DNA from: Microbacterium sp. 11MF | GTDB taxonomy: Bacteria > Actinomycetota > Actinomycetes > Actinomycetales > Microbacteriaceae | Assembly: GCF_000383475.1 (NCBI RefSeq) | Contig: NZ_KB911459.1 | Location: 758,467 to 822,466, forward strand | Direction of reading: 5' to 3' | Length of the DNA: 64,000 nucleotides | In this document: piece after piece, positions 32,596-44,370 of the stretch | Numbering within the stretch: the stretch's first letter is position 1 | Layout: the number at the start of each line of letters is the position of its first letter | Made by a program: the position numbers and the translations under genes | The notes under the pieces: generated by a model | The model's database searches: none | What the model was told of the DNA's origin: nothing | The model's input: the letters and a program-made list of their open reading frames with translations, nothing else

Positions 32596-33387
32596 TCACG
32601 CCCGCCGGGCCGACTGGACGCGCGTCGTCAGCTGATGCGCGTGGGCCAGGAGCAGGCGCCCGAGGTCGGCGAGCCGATCGGGGCCGAAGCGGAACTCGAC
32701 GCCGGTCAGGCTCAGCGCCCATGCGGGGTGTCCGGCGTGGTCGAAGACGGCCGCACCGATGCCCCACGAACCGGGGACGATGAGCCCCGGATTGACGGCG
32801 TAGCCCCGGTCACGCGTCTCGGCGATGCGCATCTGGAGCGCTGCCGCATCGTGGGCACCGCCCCATCGTCCCGGCAGGTCGGGATGGCGGTCGAGATACG
32901 CGTCGACGTCGCCCTGCGGAAGGAAGGACAGGATCGCGAGGCCCGCGGATGCGACGCCCAATGGGAAGCGGACACCCTCGCTCAGGACGAAGGACCGGAT
33001 GGGGAAGGATCCTTCCTCCCGCACGAGGCAGACCGTTTCGTCGCCGCGGCGCACGGAGAGGAACGCGCTTTCCTCGGTCTTCACCGCGAGGGAGCGGACG
33101 ATGTCCGCAGCGATGTGGGTGATGTCGTAGCGAGGTGCGGCTGCGGCCCCCATGAGGAACAGCTCCGGGCCGGCGAGCCAGCGGGCGGTGCGGTCGTCCT
33201 GGTCGACGAGCCCCTCCGCGCGCAGGGCCGAGAGCAGCCGGTGCGCCGTCGTCCGGGTGAGCCCCGCATCCGCGGCCAGTTCGCGAAGTCCTTTGCCGGT
33301 CATGCCGGCTGCGCTCACGAGTCGCAGGAGGAGCGCGGCACGGGCGATCGCCTGTGCGCCGGGGACGGATGCCGTGGGTCGTTCCAC
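32596..33387 (-). CDS. IclR-family transcriptional regulator
   Basis: The 263-residue protein has an N-terminal winged helix (about 10-70, with L-R-E-L-A-A-D-A-G-L-T-R-T-T-A-H-R-L-L-S-A-L) and a C-terminal effector domain with V-R-R-G-D-E-T-V-C-L-V and G-S-W-G-I-G-A-A-V-F-D. It is divergent from the CoA-transferase/thiolase operon and probably controls it in response to a pathway intermediate. The GTG start is chosen because homology begins there and TAGGGT lies seven bases upstream; its start codon falls inside a likely operator. Confidence 0.9.
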   Translation of the reverse strand: MERPTASVPGAQAIARAALLLRLVSAAGMTGKGLRELAADAGLTRTTAHRLLSALRAEGLVDQDDRTARWLAGPELFLMGAAAAPRYDITHIAADIVRSLAVKTEESAFLSVRRGDETVCLVREEGSFPIRSFVLSEGVRFPLGVASAGLAILSFLPQGDVDAYLDRHPDLPGRWGGAHDAAALQMRIAETRDRGYAVNPGLIVPGSWGIGAAVFDHAGHPAWALSLTGVEFRFGPDRLADLGRLLLAHAHQLTTRVQSARRA

Positions 33388-33397
33388 ATCGTGGACC
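33381..33397. promoter_or_regulatory. Candidate IclR operator
   Basis: GTTCCAC-ATC-GTGGACC is an inverted repeat with six of seven paired positions. It resembles IclR-family sites and overlaps both the -10 hexamer and the start codon of the iclR gene, so binding would repress the regulator itself. A related half-site, GATCCAC, lies at 33411-33417. Confidence 0.5.
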
Positions 33398-33400
33398 CTA
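33395..33400 (-). promoter_or_regulatory. Candidate -10 element of the iclR gene
   Basis: On the minus strand TAGGGT ends seven bases before the GTG at 33387. Confidence 0.4.
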
Positions 33401-33490
33401 CGGGTCGAGCGATCCACATGGCAACGACATCCTCGACCGGGGACGCGGGTGCGGGCGATGCTCGAGGGAGACGACACGAAGGAGTGCGCA

Positions 33491-34264
33491 GTGATCGACA
33501 AACGCGTGGCCGGACCGGCTGAGGCGGTCTCGGACATCCCGGACGGAGCGAGCATCGCCGTCGGCGGATTCGGACTCTCCGGCAATCCGACCGCCCTGAT
33601 CGAGGCCCTTCTCGAACAGGGGACGGCCAACCTCTCGGTGGTCTCGAACAACTGCGGCGTGGACGACTGGGGGCTCGGCGTGCTGCTGCGCGCACATCGC
33701 ATCCGCAAGATGACCTCCTCCTACGTCGGCGAGAACAAGGAGTTCGAGCGCCAGTTCCTCTCCGGCGAGCTCGAACTCGAGTTGACGCCGCAGGGCACGC
33801 TGGCCGAGAAGCTCCGCGCGGGCGGCGCCGGCATCGCCGCGTTCTACACCCAGACCGGAGTCGGGACGCAAGTCGCCGAGGGCGGCTTGCCGCGCCGCTA
33901 CGACGGCGCCGGCGGGGTGGCTGTGGCGTCCGCACCGAAGGACGTCAGGGTCTTCGATGTGGCCGGCTCCGCGAAGGAGTTCGTCCTCGAGGAGGCCATC
34001 ACGACCGACTTCTCGCTCGTCCACGCGCGCCGCGGCGACCGGCACGGCAACCTCGTCTTCGCTAAAGCGGCCCGCAACTTCAACCCGCTCGCCGCCATGG
34101 CCGGGCGGGTGTGCATCGCGCAGGTCGAGGAGCTCGTCGAGCCGGGCGAGCTCGATCCGGATGCCGTTCACCTCCCGGGCGTCTACGTGCATCGGGTCGT
34201 GGAGGTCGGCACCGGCATCGAGAAGCGCATCGAACGACGGACGATCACGGCGGAAGGGCAGTGA
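33491..34264 (+). CDS. 3-oxoacid CoA-transferase subunit A
   Basis: The 257-residue protein has the CoA-transferase family I signature G-G-F-G-L-S-G-N-P near residue 25 and the block G-T-Q-V-A-E-G-G near 115. With subunit B it moves CoA from succinyl-CoA to a 3-oxoacid, either acetoacetate or 3-oxoadipate (PcaI-like). No other ring-cleavage genes are in view, so the substrate is open. Translation starts at GTG with GAAGGAG six bases before. Subunit B starts one base after the stop. Confidence 0.9.
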   Translation: MIDKRVAGPAEAVSDIPDGASIAVGGFGLSGNPTALIEALLEQGTANLSVVSNNCGVDDWGLGVLLRAHRIRKMTSSYVGENKEFERQFLSGELELELTPQGTLAEKLRAGGAGIAAFYTQTGVGTQVAEGGLPRRYDGAGGVAVASAPKDVRVFDVAGSAKEFVLEEAITTDFSLVHARRGDRHGNLVFAKAARNFNPLAAMAGRVCIAQVEELVEPGELDPDAVHLPGVYVHRVVEVGTGIEKRIERRTITAEGQ

Positions 34265-34265
34265 C

Positions 34266-34919
34266 ATGGCGCTGACCAGGAATGAGATGGCGGCCCGTGC
34301 TGCCGCGGAGCTCAGCGACGGCTCCTATGTGAACCTCGGCATCGGGTTGCCCACCCTCGTGCCCAACCACGTCCCGGAAGGCGTCACCGTCGTCCTCCAA
34401 TCCGAGAACGGGATCCTCGGCGTCGGTCCGTACCCGCGGGAGGCCGACGTCGACCCCGACCTGATCAATGCGGGCAAGGAGACGGTGACGACCCTTCCGG
34501 GAGCGGCCTTCTTCGACTCCGCGCTCAGCTTCGGCATGATCCGGGGCGGCAAGATCGACGCCGCCATCCTCGGTGCGATGCAGGTGTCCGCCGCCGGAGA
34601 CCTGGCGAACTGGATGATCCCGGGGAAGATGGTCAAGGGGCCTGGCGGGGCCATGGACCTGGTCCACGGTGCCGGACGCGTCATCGTCCTGATGGAGCAC
34701 GTCGCTCGCGACGGGTCGCCGAAGATCGTCGCCGAGTGCTCGCTTCCCCTCACGGGCCGCGGGGTGGTCGATCGCATCATCACCGACCTCGCTGTCATCG
34801 ACGTCACGCCGCGCGGGCTCGTTCTCGTCGAGACGGCGCCCGGAGTGAGCGTGTCCGAGGTCCGCGAGGCGACGGAGCCCGAACTGATCGTCCCGAGCGA
34901 TGCGAAGGTGGAGTCATGA
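34266..34919 (+). CDS. 3-oxoacid CoA-transferase subunit B
   Basis: The 217-residue protein has the catalytic Glu in Q-S-E-N-G-I-L-G (about 45) and the block G-L-P-T-L-V-P-N. It pairs with subunit A to form the active enzyme. Its last codons overlap the thiolase start by four bases, so all three genes are translated together. Confidence 0.92.
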   Translation: MALTRNEMAARAAAELSDGSYVNLGIGLPTLVPNHVPEGVTVVLQSENGILGVGPYPREADVDPDLINAGKETVTTLPGAAFFDSALSFGMIRGGKIDAAILGAMQVSAAGDLANWMIPGKMVKGPGGAMDLVHGAGRVIVLMEHVARDGSPKIVAECSLPLTGRGVVDRIITDLAVIDVTPRGLVLVETAPGVSVSEVREATEPELIVPSDAKVES

Positions 34920-36097
34920 GTGAAGAGATCGTGATCGTCGGTGCCGCCCGGACGCCGCAGGGCAAGCTCATGGGCGCCCTGTCGTCCCTGTCCGCCCCGC
35001 AGCTGGGGGCCATCGCGATCCGCGGTGCGCTGGAGCGCAGCGGAGTGGATCCCACCGCGGTCGACGCCGTGATCATGGGCCAGGTGCTCCCGGCCGGGTC
35101 GGGCCAGAATCCGGCGAGGCAGGCGGCTCTCGGCGCCGGCATCGGGTGGGACGTCCCGGCATCCGCTGTCAACAAGGTCTGCCTGTCGGGACTCACCGCC
35201 ATCATCGATGCGAAGCGGCTGATCGCCTCGGGGGATGCCGCGGTCGTCGTCGCCGGCGGGATGGAGTCGATGTCGCGCGCGCCCCACCTCCTCATCGGCT
35301 CACGCGACGGCTGGGCGTACGGCTCGGTCGAGGTGCTCGACCACATGGCGTTCGACGGTCTCACCGACGCCGCGGAGGGGATCTCGATGGGTCTGTCGAC
35401 CGAGCAGCACAACCCCGCGCTCGGGCTCACGCGCGAGGCGCAGGACCACGTCGCCGCGCTGTCCCACCAGCGTGCCGCCGCCGCGGCCGAGCAGGGTGTC
35501 TTCGACGACGAGATCGTCCCCGTCGAGGTGCCGCAGCGGCGAGGCGACCCGGTCCGCGTGGTCGCGGATGAAGGCGTCCGCCCGGACACCACCGTCGAGA
35601 CCCTGGCCCGGCTGCGCCCCGCGTTCTCCACCGACGGCGACATCACGGCAGGCAACGCCTCGCCGATCTCCGACGGCGCCGCCGCGGTCGTCGTGACCAC
35701 GCGGTCCCGCGCCGAAGCGGAGGGGTGGGCGATTCTCGCGACGGTCGGTGCGGCGGGTCAGGTGGCCGGACCCGACAACTCCCTGCACTCCCAGCCCGCG
35801 CGCGCGATCGCGCAGGCGCTCGGACGTCAGGGCATCGCGGCATCCGCTCTGGACCTGGTCGAGATCAACGAGGCCTTCGGCGCCGTGGTCGCCCAATCGC
35901 AGCGGGAACTCGGCATCGACGAGTCGATCGTCAACGTCCACGGTGGCGGGATCGCCATCGGGCATCCGATCGGAGCGTCCGGTGCGCGCCTAGTCGTCCA
36001 CGCCGTGCGTGAGCTCCAGCGACGGGGGAGTGGCACGGCCGCGGTGGGCCTGTGCGGCGGTGGCGGTCAGGGCGAGGCGCTCATCCTGACCCGCTAA
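34916..36097 (+). CDS. Acetyl-CoA C-acyltransferase (thiolase)
   Basis: The 393-residue protein has the nucleophilic Cys in N-K-V-C-L-S-G (about 89), the His in [11 protein letters not shown] (about 350) and the second Cys in G-L-C-G-G-G-G-Q-G (about 380). It splits a 3-ketoacyl-CoA into acetyl-CoA and a shorter acyl-CoA. With the CoA-transferase it completes either acetoacetate use or the 3-oxoadipate pathway (PcaF). It is the last gene of the IclR-linked operon. Confidence 0.93.
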   Translation: MSEEIVIVGAARTPQGKLMGALSSLSAPQLGAIAIRGALERSGVDPTAVDAVIMGQVLPAGSGQNPARQAALGAGIGWDVPASAVNKVCLSGLTAIIDAKRLIASGDAAVVVAGGMESMSRAPHLLIGSRDGWAYGSVEVLDHMAFDGLTDAAEGISMGLSTEQHNPALGLTREAQDHVAALSHQRAAAAAEQGVFDDEIVPVEVPQRRGDPVRVVADEGVRPDTTVETLARLRPAFSTDGDITAGNASPISDGAAAVVVTTRSRAEAEGWAILATVGAAGQVAGPDNSLHSQPARAIAQALGRQGIAASALDLVEINEAFGAVVAQSQRELGIDESIVNVHGGGIAIGHPIGASGARLVVHAVRELQRRGSGTAAVGLCGGGGQGEALILTR

Positions 36098-36104
36098 CGG
36101 AAGA

Positions 36105-36359
36105 TCAGCGCGAGAGGCGGCGCTTCAGCAGCTTCTTCTTCTCGCCGTCGCGCGGCGAGTCCATCGGGATGAGCTTGCCGCGCGACGCGCGACGGGTGTC
36201 GACGACCGATCCGACCGCGAGAGCGAGGGTGATGCCCCAGCTGAGCCAGGCGAGCGCGGTGCGCCAGGTGAACGGCTCGGGGCTGCGCGCGGAGCGCAAG
36301 AGAGTGACGCCTCCTGTGAGGGCCGAGAGAAGACCGGTTCCGAACAGGTATTTGCGCAT
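36105..36359 (-). CDS. Small membrane protein, unknown function
   Basis: The 84-residue product has two hydrophobic segments (about 5-21 and 34-53) and a basic tail ending [11 protein letters not shown]. No family is recognised. It is convergent with the thiolase gene and divergent from otsA. TAGCGT lies seven bases before the ATG, supporting this start and suggesting a leaderless transcript. Confidence 0.65.
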   Translation of the reverse strand: MRKYLFGTGLLSALTGGVTLLRSARSPEPFTWRTALAWLSWGITLALAVGSVVDTRRASRGKLIPMDSPRDGEKKKLLKRRLSR

Positions 36360-36366
36360 ACCACCC

Positions 36367-36372
36367 ACGCTA
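36367..36372 (-). promoter_or_regulatory. Candidate -10 element of the small membrane protein gene
   Basis: On the minus strand TAGCGT ends seven bases before the ATG at 36359. Confidence 0.45.
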
Positions 36373-36432
36373 GTGCGCCCGACGCATGGCGTGGCGGTTG
36401 TTAGCCTGAAGTCATCCATCGAGAGGAACACC

Positions 36433-37845
36433 GTGACCGTGGCTTCTGACTTCGTCGTCGTGTCCAACCGCCTTCCGGTCGACCGGACGGACGACGAGAA
36501 CGAACCCTGGCGGCGCTCGCCCGGCGGCCTCGTGACGGCGCTCGATCCCGTGATGCGGAGCACCCACGGTGCCTGGGTCGGCTGGCCGGGACAAGCGGAC
36601 ATGGAGCTCGAGCCGTTCGAGTTCGACGGCCTCCAGCTCGTCCCCGTCACGCTGTCGGCCGACGACATGCAGCTCTACTACGAGGGCTTCTCGAACGACA
36701 CGATCTGGCCGCTCTACCACGACGTCATCGCGGCGCCGACGTATCACCGCACGTGGTGGGACGCCTACGTCAGGGTCAACAAGCGATTCGCGGAGGCCGC
36801 GTCGACCCACGCCGCCGAGGGCGCGACGGTCTGGGTCCACGACTACCAGTTGCAACTCGTCCCGAAGCTCCTCCGCGAGCTCCGTCCCGACCTGACCGTC
36901 GGCTACTTCCACCACATTCCGTTCCCCGCATACGGCCTGTACGCGCAGCTGCCGTGGCGACGCCAGGTCCTCGAGGGCCTGCTCGGTGCGGACGTCATCG
37001 GCTTCCAGCGGGTGGCGGATGCCGGGAACTTCGCTCGTGCCGTGCGCCGCCAATTGGGGTTCGACACCAAGGCCGGCGCGATCGCCGTCCCGACGGAAGA
37101 CGGGGGCGTCAGGACCGCCGTCGCCCGCGCCTATCCGATCTCGATCGACGCGGCCGAGTACGAGGAGCTCGCGAAGCGTCCCGACATCCGGGCTCGGGCC
37201 GAGGAGATCCGCTCGAGTCTCGGCAACCCGAAGGCGATCCTGCTGGGCGTCGACCGGCTCGACTACACGAAGGGCATCCGACACCGGCTGAAGGCGTACG
37301 GCGAACTGCTGGCGGACGGCCGCCTGTCGGTGCACGACGTCATCCTCGTCCAGGTCGCGAGTCCCAGCCGCGAGCGCGTGCAGACCTACATGGAGCTCCG
37401 CGACGAGATCGAGCTCACCGTCGGGCGCATCAACGGCGATGCCGATGAACTCGGCTACAGCGCGATCCAATACCTCCACCACTCGTACCCGCGCGAGGAG
37501 ATGGTCGCGCTCTTCCTCGCGGCGGACGTCATGCTGGTCACGGCTCTCCGCGACGGCATGAACCTCGTCGCCAAGGAATACGTCGCGAGTCGCGTCGACG
37601 GCGGCGGGGCGCTGGTGCTCAGCGAGTTCACCGGGGCGGCCGACGAGCTCACGCAGGCCATCAAGGTGAATCCGCACGACATCACCGGACTGAAGGACGC
37701 CATCATGCAGGCGATCGACATGCCGCAGAAGGAGAAGGACCGCCGGATGCGGGCTCTTCGCCGTCGGGTCCGTGAGAACGACGTCGCGAAATGGTCGGAG
37801 AGGTTCATCTCGGATCTGAACGCCGCCCGGAAGGAACACCCGTGA
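36433..37845 (+). CDS. otsA: Trehalose-6-phosphate synthase
   Basis: The 470-residue GT20 enzyme joins glucose from a nucleotide sugar to glucose 6-phosphate. Typical blocks are V-V-S-N-R-L-P-V at the start, [11 protein letters not shown] (about 136), [17 protein letters not shown] near 272, and [10 protein letters not shown] near 376. Translation starts at GTG behind GAGAGGA. Its stop overlaps the otsB start by four bases, making a two-gene unit for trehalose. Confidence 0.95.
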   Translation: MTVASDFVVVSNRLPVDRTDDENEPWRRSPGGLVTALDPVMRSTHGAWVGWPGQADMELEPFEFDGLQLVPVTLSADDMQLYYEGFSNDTIWPLYHDVIAAPTYHRTWWDAYVRVNKRFAEAASTHAAEGATVWVHDYQLQLVPKLLRELRPDLTVGYFHHIPFPAYGLYAQLPWRRQVLEGLLGADVIGFQRVADAGNFARAVRRQLGFDTKAGAIAVPTEDGGVRTAVARAYPISIDAAEYEELAKRPDIRARAEEIRSSLGNPKAILLGVDRLDYTKGIRHRLKAYGELLADGRLSVHDVILVQVASPSRERVQTYMELRDEIELTVGRINGDADELGYSAIQYLHHSYPREEMVALFLAADVMLVTALRDGMNLVAKEYVASRVDGGGALVLSEFTGAADELTQAIKVNPHDITGLKDAIMQAIDMPQKEKDRRMRALRRRVRENDVAKWSERFISDLNAARKEHP

Positions 37846-38609
37846 CCGATCTCACCGACATCGCACGTGCCCATCGGCTGCTGGTCGCGCTGGACTTCGA
37901 CGGAACCCTGTCGCCGCTCGTCGACGACCCGATGAGCGCGCGGATGGCTCCGGCGGCCCGCTCCGCCGTCGAGGCGCTGCTCGCGGCGCCCGACACCGCC
38001 GTGGCGTTCGTGTCGGGCCGGTCGCTCGGCGACCTGCGGATCATCGCCGAGCACTCCGACGACTCGCCGATTCTGCTGGCCGGCTCGCACGGTGCGGAGT
38101 ACCTCATCCCCGGCGCGCCCGCGGACGAGGCCCTGGACCCCGCCGACATCGAGGTGCGGGACCGGCTGCGAGCTGACGTCGAGAAGCTGGCCGAGGGAGC
38201 CCCCGGCTCCTGGATCGAACCGAAGACGTTCGGCTTCGGGGTGCACCTGCGGACCGTGACCGACGCGGCCGCTGCCGAGCGGCTCCGGGCATCCGTCGAT
38301 GCGCTGATGGCGGATGCCGCCCCGCACTGGCGCCGGCGTCAGGGCCACGACATCGTCGAGTACGCGTTCACCGACGCCGGGAAGGATGCCGCCGTCTCCC
38401 ACCTCCGCGAGGTCGTCGGCGCGACCGCCGTCGTCTTCGCCGGGGACGACCTGACCGATGAGGACGCCCTCCGCTCGCTCGGACCCGACGATCTCGGCAT
38501 CCGTGTCGGTGCGGGGGAGACCGCGGCATCCGTCCGTGTGGCAGACATCGAAGAACTCGCCGCAGTGCTGTCGACTGTCGCACACGAGCGCGTCGCTTCG
38601 CGGCAATAG
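37842..38609 (+). CDS. otsB: Trehalose-6-phosphate phosphatase
   Basis: The 255-residue HAD enzyme removes the phosphate from trehalose 6-phosphate. The nucleophile motif is L-D-F-D-G-T-L (about 17-23), motif II is F-V-S-G-R-S, and the metal-binding end motif is [11 protein letters not shown] (about 205). Trehalose protects against osmotic and dry stress. The start is GTG, coupled to otsA. Confidence 0.94.
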   Translation: MTDLTDIARAHRLLVALDFDGTLSPLVDDPMSARMAPAARSAVEALLAAPDTAVAFVSGRSLGDLRIIAEHSDDSPILLAGSHGAEYLIPGAPADEALDPADIEVRDRLRADVEKLAEGAPGSWIEPKTFGFGVHLRTVTDAAAAERLRASVDALMADAAPHWRRRQGHDIVEYAFTDAGKDAAVSHLREVVGATAVVFAGDDLTDEDALRSLGPDDLGIRVGAGETAASVRVADIEELAAVLSTVAHERVASRQ

Positions 38610-38612
38610 ACT
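38607..38612 (+). promoter_or_regulatory. Candidate -10 element of ilvD
   Basis: TAGACT overlaps the otsB stop and is followed by six bases and the ilvD ATG. The transcript should be leaderless, which leaves no room for a leader-peptide attenuator or riboswitch. Confidence 0.5.
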
Positions 38613-38618
38613 TCGAGA

Positions 38619-40325
38619 ATGCCCTCTCCCGACGAGAACATCGACATCAAGCCCCGCAGTCGCGCGGTCACCGACGGCATCGAAGCCACGACGTCCCGCG
38701 GAATGCTCCGCGCGGTCGGCATGGGCGACGAGGACTGGGACAAGCCCCAGATCGGCATCGCCTCGAGCTGGAACGAGATCACGCCCTGCAACCTGAGCCT
38801 CGACCGGCTCGCGCAGGGAGCCAAAGAAGGCGTGCACGCCGGAGGCGGTTACCCCCTCCAGTTCGGCACCATCTCGGTCTCGGACGGCATCTCCATGGGC
38901 CACGAGGGCATGCACTTCTCCCTCGTGAGCCGTGAGGTCATCGCCGACTCGGTCGAGACGGTCATGATGGCCGAGCGCCTCGACGGCTCGGTCCTGCTCG
39001 CCGGCTGCGACAAGTCGATCCCCGGCATGCTCATGGCCTCCGCCCGCCTCGACCTCTCGAGCGTCTTCCTCTACGCGGGCTCGATCGCGCCGGGCTGGGT
39101 CAAGCTCAGCGACGGCACCGAGAAGGACGTCACGATCATCGACTCCTTCGAGGCGGTCGGGGCGTGCCTGGCCGGCAAGATGAGCGAGGCCGACCTCAAG
39201 CGCATCGAGTGCGCGATCGCGCCCGGCGAGGGCGCATGCGGCGGCATGTACACCGCCAACACGATGGCATCGGTCGCCGAGGCTCTGGGGCTCAGTCTTC
39301 CCGGCTCCGCGGCGCCGCCCTCCGCCGACCGTCGCCGCGACTACTTCGCCCACCGCTCCGGCGAGGCCGTCGTCAACCTGCTCCGCCAGGGCATCACGAC
39401 CCGCGACATCCTCACGAAGGAGTCCTTCGAGAACGCGATCGCGCTCGCGATGGCCCTCGGCGGTTCGACGAACGTCGTCCTGCACCTGCTCGCCATCGCC
39501 CGCGAGGCCGAGGTCGACCTGACGCTCCACGACTTCAACCGCATCGGCGACAAGGTCCCGCACGTGGCCGACATGAAGCCGTTCGGCACCTACGTCATGA
39601 ACGACGTCGACCGGCACGGCGGCATCCCGGTCATCATGAAGGCCATGCTCGACGAGGGCCTCCTGCACGGCGATGCGCTCACCGTCACGGGCAAGACGCT
39701 CGCCGAGAACCTGCGCGACCTCGACCCGGACCCGATCGACGGCACCGTCATCCACACCTTCGACGACCCGATCCACGCGACCGGCGGCATCACGATCCTG
39801 CACGGCTCGATGGCGCCCGAAGGTGCCGTTGTGAAGACCGCGGGGTTCGATGCCGCCGTCTTCGAGGGACCCGCCCGGGTGTTCGAACGCGAGCGCGCCG
39901 CGATGGACGCCCTCGAGGAGGGACGCATCGCCGCCGGCGACGTCGTCGTCATCCGATACGAGGGGCCCAAGGGCGGTCCGGGCATGCGCGAGATGCTCGC
40001 CGTGACCGCCGCCATCAAGGGCGCTGGCCTCGGAAAAGATGTACTACTGTTGACGGACGGACGATTCTCAGGCGGCACAACCGGCCTGTGCATCGGCCAC
40101 ATAGCACCCGAAGCGGTGGACGCTGGTCCCATCGCCTTCGTGCGCGATGGTGATCTGATACGGGTCGATATCGCGGCTCGTTCTCTCGACCTACTCGTCG
40201 ACGAAGCTGAGCTGAACTCCCGCCGTGAGGGCTGGGAGCCCCTTCCCCCGCGCTATACCCGTGGCGTGTTGGCCAAGTACTCGAAGCTCGTGCGCTCCGC
40301 TGCGGAGGGCGCGACGACGGGCTAG
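38619..40325 (+). CDS. ilvD: Dihydroxy-acid dehydratase
   Basis: The 568-residue iron-sulfur enzyme makes 2-oxoisovalerate and 2-oxo-3-methylvalerate, the third step of valine and isoleucine synthesis. Cluster ligands are seen in T-P-C-N (about 57), A-G-C-D-K-S-I-P-G (about 129) and [11 protein letters not shown] (about 206). Near the end G-R-F-S-G-G-T-T-G is conserved. From about base 40023 onward codon use changes: about 30 of the last 100 codons end in A or T, against about 9 of the 100 before. This hints at a recombined 3' end. The protein stays conserved across the change. Confidence 0.96.
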   Translation: MPSPDENIDIKPRSRAVTDGIEATTSRGMLRAVGMGDEDWDKPQIGIASSWNEITPCNLSLDRLAQGAKEGVHAGGGYPLQFGTISVSDGISMGHEGMHFSLVSREVIADSVETVMMAERLDGSVLLAGCDKSIPGMLMASARLDLSSVFLYAGSIAPGWVKLSDGTEKDVTIIDSFEAVGACLAGKMSEADLKRIECAIAPGEGACGGMYTANTMASVAEALGLSLPGSAAPPSADRRRDYFAHRSGEAVVNLLRQGITTRDILTKESFENAIALAMALGGSTNVVLHLLAIAREAEVDLTLHDFNRIGDKVPHVADMKPFGTYVMNDVDRHGGIPVIMKAMLDEGLLHGDALTVTGKTLAENLRDLDPDPIDGTVIHTFDDPIHATGGITILHGSMAPEGAVVKTAGFDAAVFEGPARVFERERAAMDALEEGRIAAGDVVVIRYEGPKGGPGMREMLAVTAAIKGAGLGKDVLLLTDGRFSGGTTGLCIGHIAPEAVDAGPIAFVRDGDLIRVDIAARSLDLLVDEAELNSRREGWEPLPPRYTRGVLAKYSKLVRSAAEGATTG

Positions 40326-40366
40326 GCCCCACACACTCGTCATCCATCACCACAGAGGTCTCTCTC

Positions 40367-42160
40367 ATGTCTTCTGACACCGTTGCCGCTGTGCCCCGGC
40401 CACCCGCCGGAGGCGCGTCCCACCCCGTGCTCACCGGAGCGCAGGCCGTCGTCCGCTCACTGGAGCTCTTGGGCGTCACCGACGTCTTCGGCCTCCCGGG
40501 TGGAGCCATCATCGAGGTCTACGACCCCCTGATGGACTCCACGGACCTCCGCCACATCCTGGTCCGGCACGAGCAGGGCGCCGGTCACGCCGCCGAGGGG
40601 TACGCCGCGGCATCCGGTCGTGTCGGCGTCGCGATCGCGACCTCCGGCCCGGGCGCGACCAACCTCGTCACCGCGATCGCGGACGCCTACATGGACTCGA
40701 TGCCGATCGTCTGCATCACCGGGCAGGTGTACTCGACCCTGATGGGGACGGATGCCTTCCAGGAGGCCGACATCGTGGGCATCACCATGCCGATCACGAA
40801 GCACTCGTTCCTCGTGAAGGATCCCGCCGAGATCCCCGGCGCGATCGCCGCGGCGTTCGAGATCGCCTCGACCGGTCGCCCAGGCCCCGTGCTCGTCGAC
40901 ATCACGAAGGACGCGCAGCAGGCCAAGGCGCCTTTCATCTGGCCGCCGAAGGTCGACCTCCCCGGGTACCGGCCGGTGACGAAAGCCCACGGCAAGCAGA
41001 TTCAGGCCGCGGCGCAGCTCATCTCCGAGGCCAAGAAGCCCGTCCTGTACGTGGGCGGTGGCGTGGTCCGCGCGGGGGCTGCCGCTGAGCTCCGCCGTTT
41101 CGCGGAGGCCACCGGAGCCCCTGTCGTCACGACCCTCATGGCGCGGGGAGCGTTCCCCGACTCCCACCCGCAGCAGCTCGGCATGCCGGGCATGCACGGC
41201 ACGGTTCCGGCCGTCCTCGCGCTCCAGGAATCCGACCTGCTCATCGCACTCGGCGCACGGTTCGACGACCGCGTCACCGGCAAGGCGGCGCTGTTCGCCC
41301 CCGACGCCAAGGTGATCCACGTCGACATCGACCCCGCCGAGATCGGCAAGATCCGCGCCGCAGACGTTCCGATCGTGGGCGACCTGAAGGACGTCCTCGT
41401 CGACCTCGATGCCGCGTTCGCCGGGGTCGAGGGGCCGGACATCTCGGAGTGGTGGTCGTACCTCGACGGCCTCCGGACCGAGTTCCCGCTCGGTTACGCG
41501 CCGACGACGGACGGTCTGATGTCGCCGCAGCACGTGATCCAGCGCATCGGCGAGATCACCGGACCCGAGGGCGTGTTCGCCTCGGGTGTCGGTCAGCACC
41601 AGATGTGGGCCGCGCAGTTCATCGGCTACGAGCGCCCCAACGCGTGGCTGAACTCCGGCGGCGCCGGGACGATGGGCTACGCCGTCCCCGCCGCGATGGG
41701 GGCGAAGGTCGCCCAGCCCGACCGGGCGGTGTGGGCGATCGACGGCGACGGCTGCTTCCAGATGACCAATCAGGAACTCGCCACCTGCGCGATCAACAAC
41801 ATCCCGATCAAGGTCGCGATCATCAACAACTCGTCCCTCGGCATGGTGCGCCAGTGGCAGACCCTCTTCTACGACGGGCGCCACTCGAACACCGACCTCA
41901 ACACGGGTCACGACAGCATCCGCATCCCGGACTTCGTCAAGCTCGCCGAGGCGTACGGCTGCCTCGGCATCCGGGTCGAGAAGGCCGAGGACGTGGATGC
42001 CGCCATCCAGCTGGCACTGGAGACCAACGACCGTCCCGTCGTCATCGACTTCGTCGTGAGCGCCGACGCGATGGTGTGGCCGATGGTGCCGCAGGGCGTC
42101 AGCAACAGCTACATCCAGTACGCGCGCGAACACGCGCCGGCATTCGAGCAGGGGGACTGA
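40367..42160 (+). CDS. ilvB: Acetolactate synthase large subunit
   Basis: The 597-residue catalytic subunit condenses two pyruvates, or pyruvate and 2-oxobutyrate. [12 protein letters not shown] and [13 protein letters not shown] (catalytic Glu) lie in the N-terminal domain. The thiamine diphosphate motif [12 protein letters not shown] (about 457) lies in the C-terminal domain. It heads an ilvB-ilvN-ilvC set 41 bases after ilvD. I see no leader ORF or attenuator upstream. Confidence 0.96.
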   Translation: MSSDTVAAVPRPPAGGASHPVLTGAQAVVRSLELLGVTDVFGLPGGAIIEVYDPLMDSTDLRHILVRHEQGAGHAAEGYAAASGRVGVAIATSGPGATNLVTAIADAYMDSMPIVCITGQVYSTLMGTDAFQEADIVGITMPITKHSFLVKDPAEIPGAIAAAFEIASTGRPGPVLVDITKDAQQAKAPFIWPPKVDLPGYRPVTKAHGKQIQAAAQLISEAKKPVLYVGGGVVRAGAAAELRRFAEATGAPVVTTLMARGAFPDSHPQQLGMPGMHGTVPAVLALQESDLLIALGARFDDRVTGKAALFAPDAKVIHVDIDPAEIGKIRAADVPIVGDLKDVLVDLDAAFAGVEGPDISEWWSYLDGLRTEFPLGYAPTTDGLMSPQHVIQRIGEITGPEGVFASGVGQHQMWAAQFIGYERPNAWLNSGGAGTMGYAVPAAMGAKVAQPDRAVWAIDGDGCFQMTNQELATCAINNIPIKVAIINNSSLGMVRQWQTLFYDGRHSNTDLNTGHDSIRIPDFVKLAEAYGCLGIRVEKAEDVDAAIQLALETNDRPVVIDFVVSADAMVWPMVPQGVSNSYIQYAREHAPAFEQGD

Positions 42161-42162
42161 CG

Positions 42163-42672
42163 ATGAGCAAGCACGTCCTGAGCCTCCTCGTGGAGGACAA
42201 GCCCGGTCTGCTGACGCGCGTGGCGGGCCTGTTCGCCCGCCGTGGCTTCAACATCGACTCGCTCGCCGTGGGCGTCACCGAGGTGCCGGGGCTCTCCCGC
42301 ATCACGGTCGTCGTCGACGTCGAGGAGCTGCCGCTCGAGCAGGTGACGAAGCAGCTGAACAAGCTCGTGAACGTCATCAAGATCGTCGAGCTCGACTACG
42401 CGACCTCGGTCCAGCGCGAGCACATGCTCGTCAAGGTCCGCGCCGACAACCAGACGCGCTCGAACGTCATCGAGGTCGTCAACCTCTTCCGCGCGTCCGT
42501 CGTCGACTACGCGACCGACGCCCTCGTGGTCGAGGTGACCGGTGATCGCGGCAAGGTCGACGCCTTCCTCAAGGCGCTCGAGCCCTTCGGTGTGAAGGAG
42601 CTCGCACAGTCCGGCATGGTCGCCATCGGCCGCGGCGGCAAGAGCATCACCGAGCGCGTCCTGCGCGGCTGA
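42163..42672 (+). CDS. ilvN: Acetolactate synthase small (regulatory) subunit
   Basis: The 169-residue subunit activates IlvB and makes it sensitive to valine. The N-terminal ACT domain has H-V-L-S-L-L-V-E-D-K-P-G-L-L-T-R-V-A-G-L-F, where valine binds at the dimer interface, and a second ACT-like half follows from about residue 80. It starts two bases after the ilvB stop. Confidence 0.96.
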   Translation: MSKHVLSLLVEDKPGLLTRVAGLFARRGFNIDSLAVGVTEVPGLSRITVVVDVEELPLEQVTKQLNKLVNVIKIVELDYATSVQREHMLVKVRADNQTRSNVIEVVNLFRASVVDYATDALVVEVTGDRGKVDAFLKALEPFGVKELAQSGMVAIGRGGKSITERVLRG

Positions 42673-43743
<1,071 letters not shown>

Positions 43744-43799
43744 CCCTCGGCATCCCGCCCTCGGCGCATCCGCCGAGACCGGCTTGATATGAGCCACGG

Positions 43800-43829
43800 A
43801 GGCCCGGCCCTTACAAGGGGTCGGGCCTT
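43800..43829 (+). terminator. Possible terminator after ilvC
   Basis: An 11-bp GC-rich stem (from 43800 paired with sequence ending at 43829, with one G-U) closes a short loop, but only two T residues follow, so it is weak by the classic rule. Confidence 0.45.
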
Positions 43830-43838
43830 CGGCGTCGG

Positions 43839-43844
43839 TAGACT
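43839..43844 (+). promoter_or_regulatory. Candidate -10 element of the gene at 43851
   Basis: TAGACT is followed by six bases and the GTG at 43851, the recurrent leaderless layout. Confidence 0.5.
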
Positions 43845-43850
43845 CGATCC

Positions 43851-44366
43851 GTGCCTTCCGAGCCCCGAGACGACGAGGACGCCTTCCGCTGGGAGGGCGA
43901 CGATTCGCCGACCCGTCCACCCCGCCCCGAGCGGAGCGAGACGTCCCTGCCGCCCGGCTTCCGCGCGGTCGGGAGGGGGAGTGCGCCGCAGCCGGCGGCT
44001 CCGGCGGCCGAGCAGGATCCTGTGCCTCCGGCAGGGGAGAAGGGGTCGGGGGAGGACCGCGCCGAGGCGGGACCACCGGCATCCCTCGGGAACGTCGCGC
44101 TCGTCACGCTCGGTCTCCTCGGCGGGATCTACCTGCTGTACACCGTCGGCTGGGCGCTGGGTGGCGCTCGTACGGCGCTCGTGATCTCGGCGTTCCTCGC
44201 GCCCTGGGCTGTCGTCCCGGCGCAATGGGCGGCGGTCGCGGCTCCCGTCCTCTGGTTCGGGGTGTCGATGCTCCTCACGCGCGCCTCGGCGACGTGGGTG
44301 CGCTTCGTGTGGCTCATCGTCGGTGCGTTCCTGCTCGTGCCCTGGCCCTTCGTGAGCGGAGTGTGA
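43851..44366 (+). CDS. Membrane protein of unknown function
   Basis: The 171-residue protein has a long acidic, Pro-rich N-terminal region (about 1-80) and three or four hydrophobic segments (about 83-105, 110-140 and 150-170). No family motif is seen. The start is GTG. A second small membrane protein gene begins four bases after its stop, so they form a pair. Confidence 0.65.
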   Translation: MPSEPRDDEDAFRWEGDDSPTRPPRPERSETSLPPGFRAVGRGSAPQPAAPAAEQDPVPPAGEKGSGEDRAEAGPPASLGNVALVTLGLLGGIYLLYTVGWALGGARTALVISAFLAPWAVVPAQWAAVAAPVLWFGVSMLLTRASATWVRFVWLIVGAFLLVPWPFVSGV

Positions 44367-44370
44367 CCCC

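Noticed and set aside
37455-39803. Minus-strand frame opposite otsA, otsB and ilvD
   Set aside because: Shadow of three confident genes.
40326-40366. Attenuator, leader peptide or riboswitch before ilvB
   Set aside because: Only 41 bases separate ilvD and ilvB and no run of branched-chain codons or hairpin is present; ilvD itself seems leaderless.
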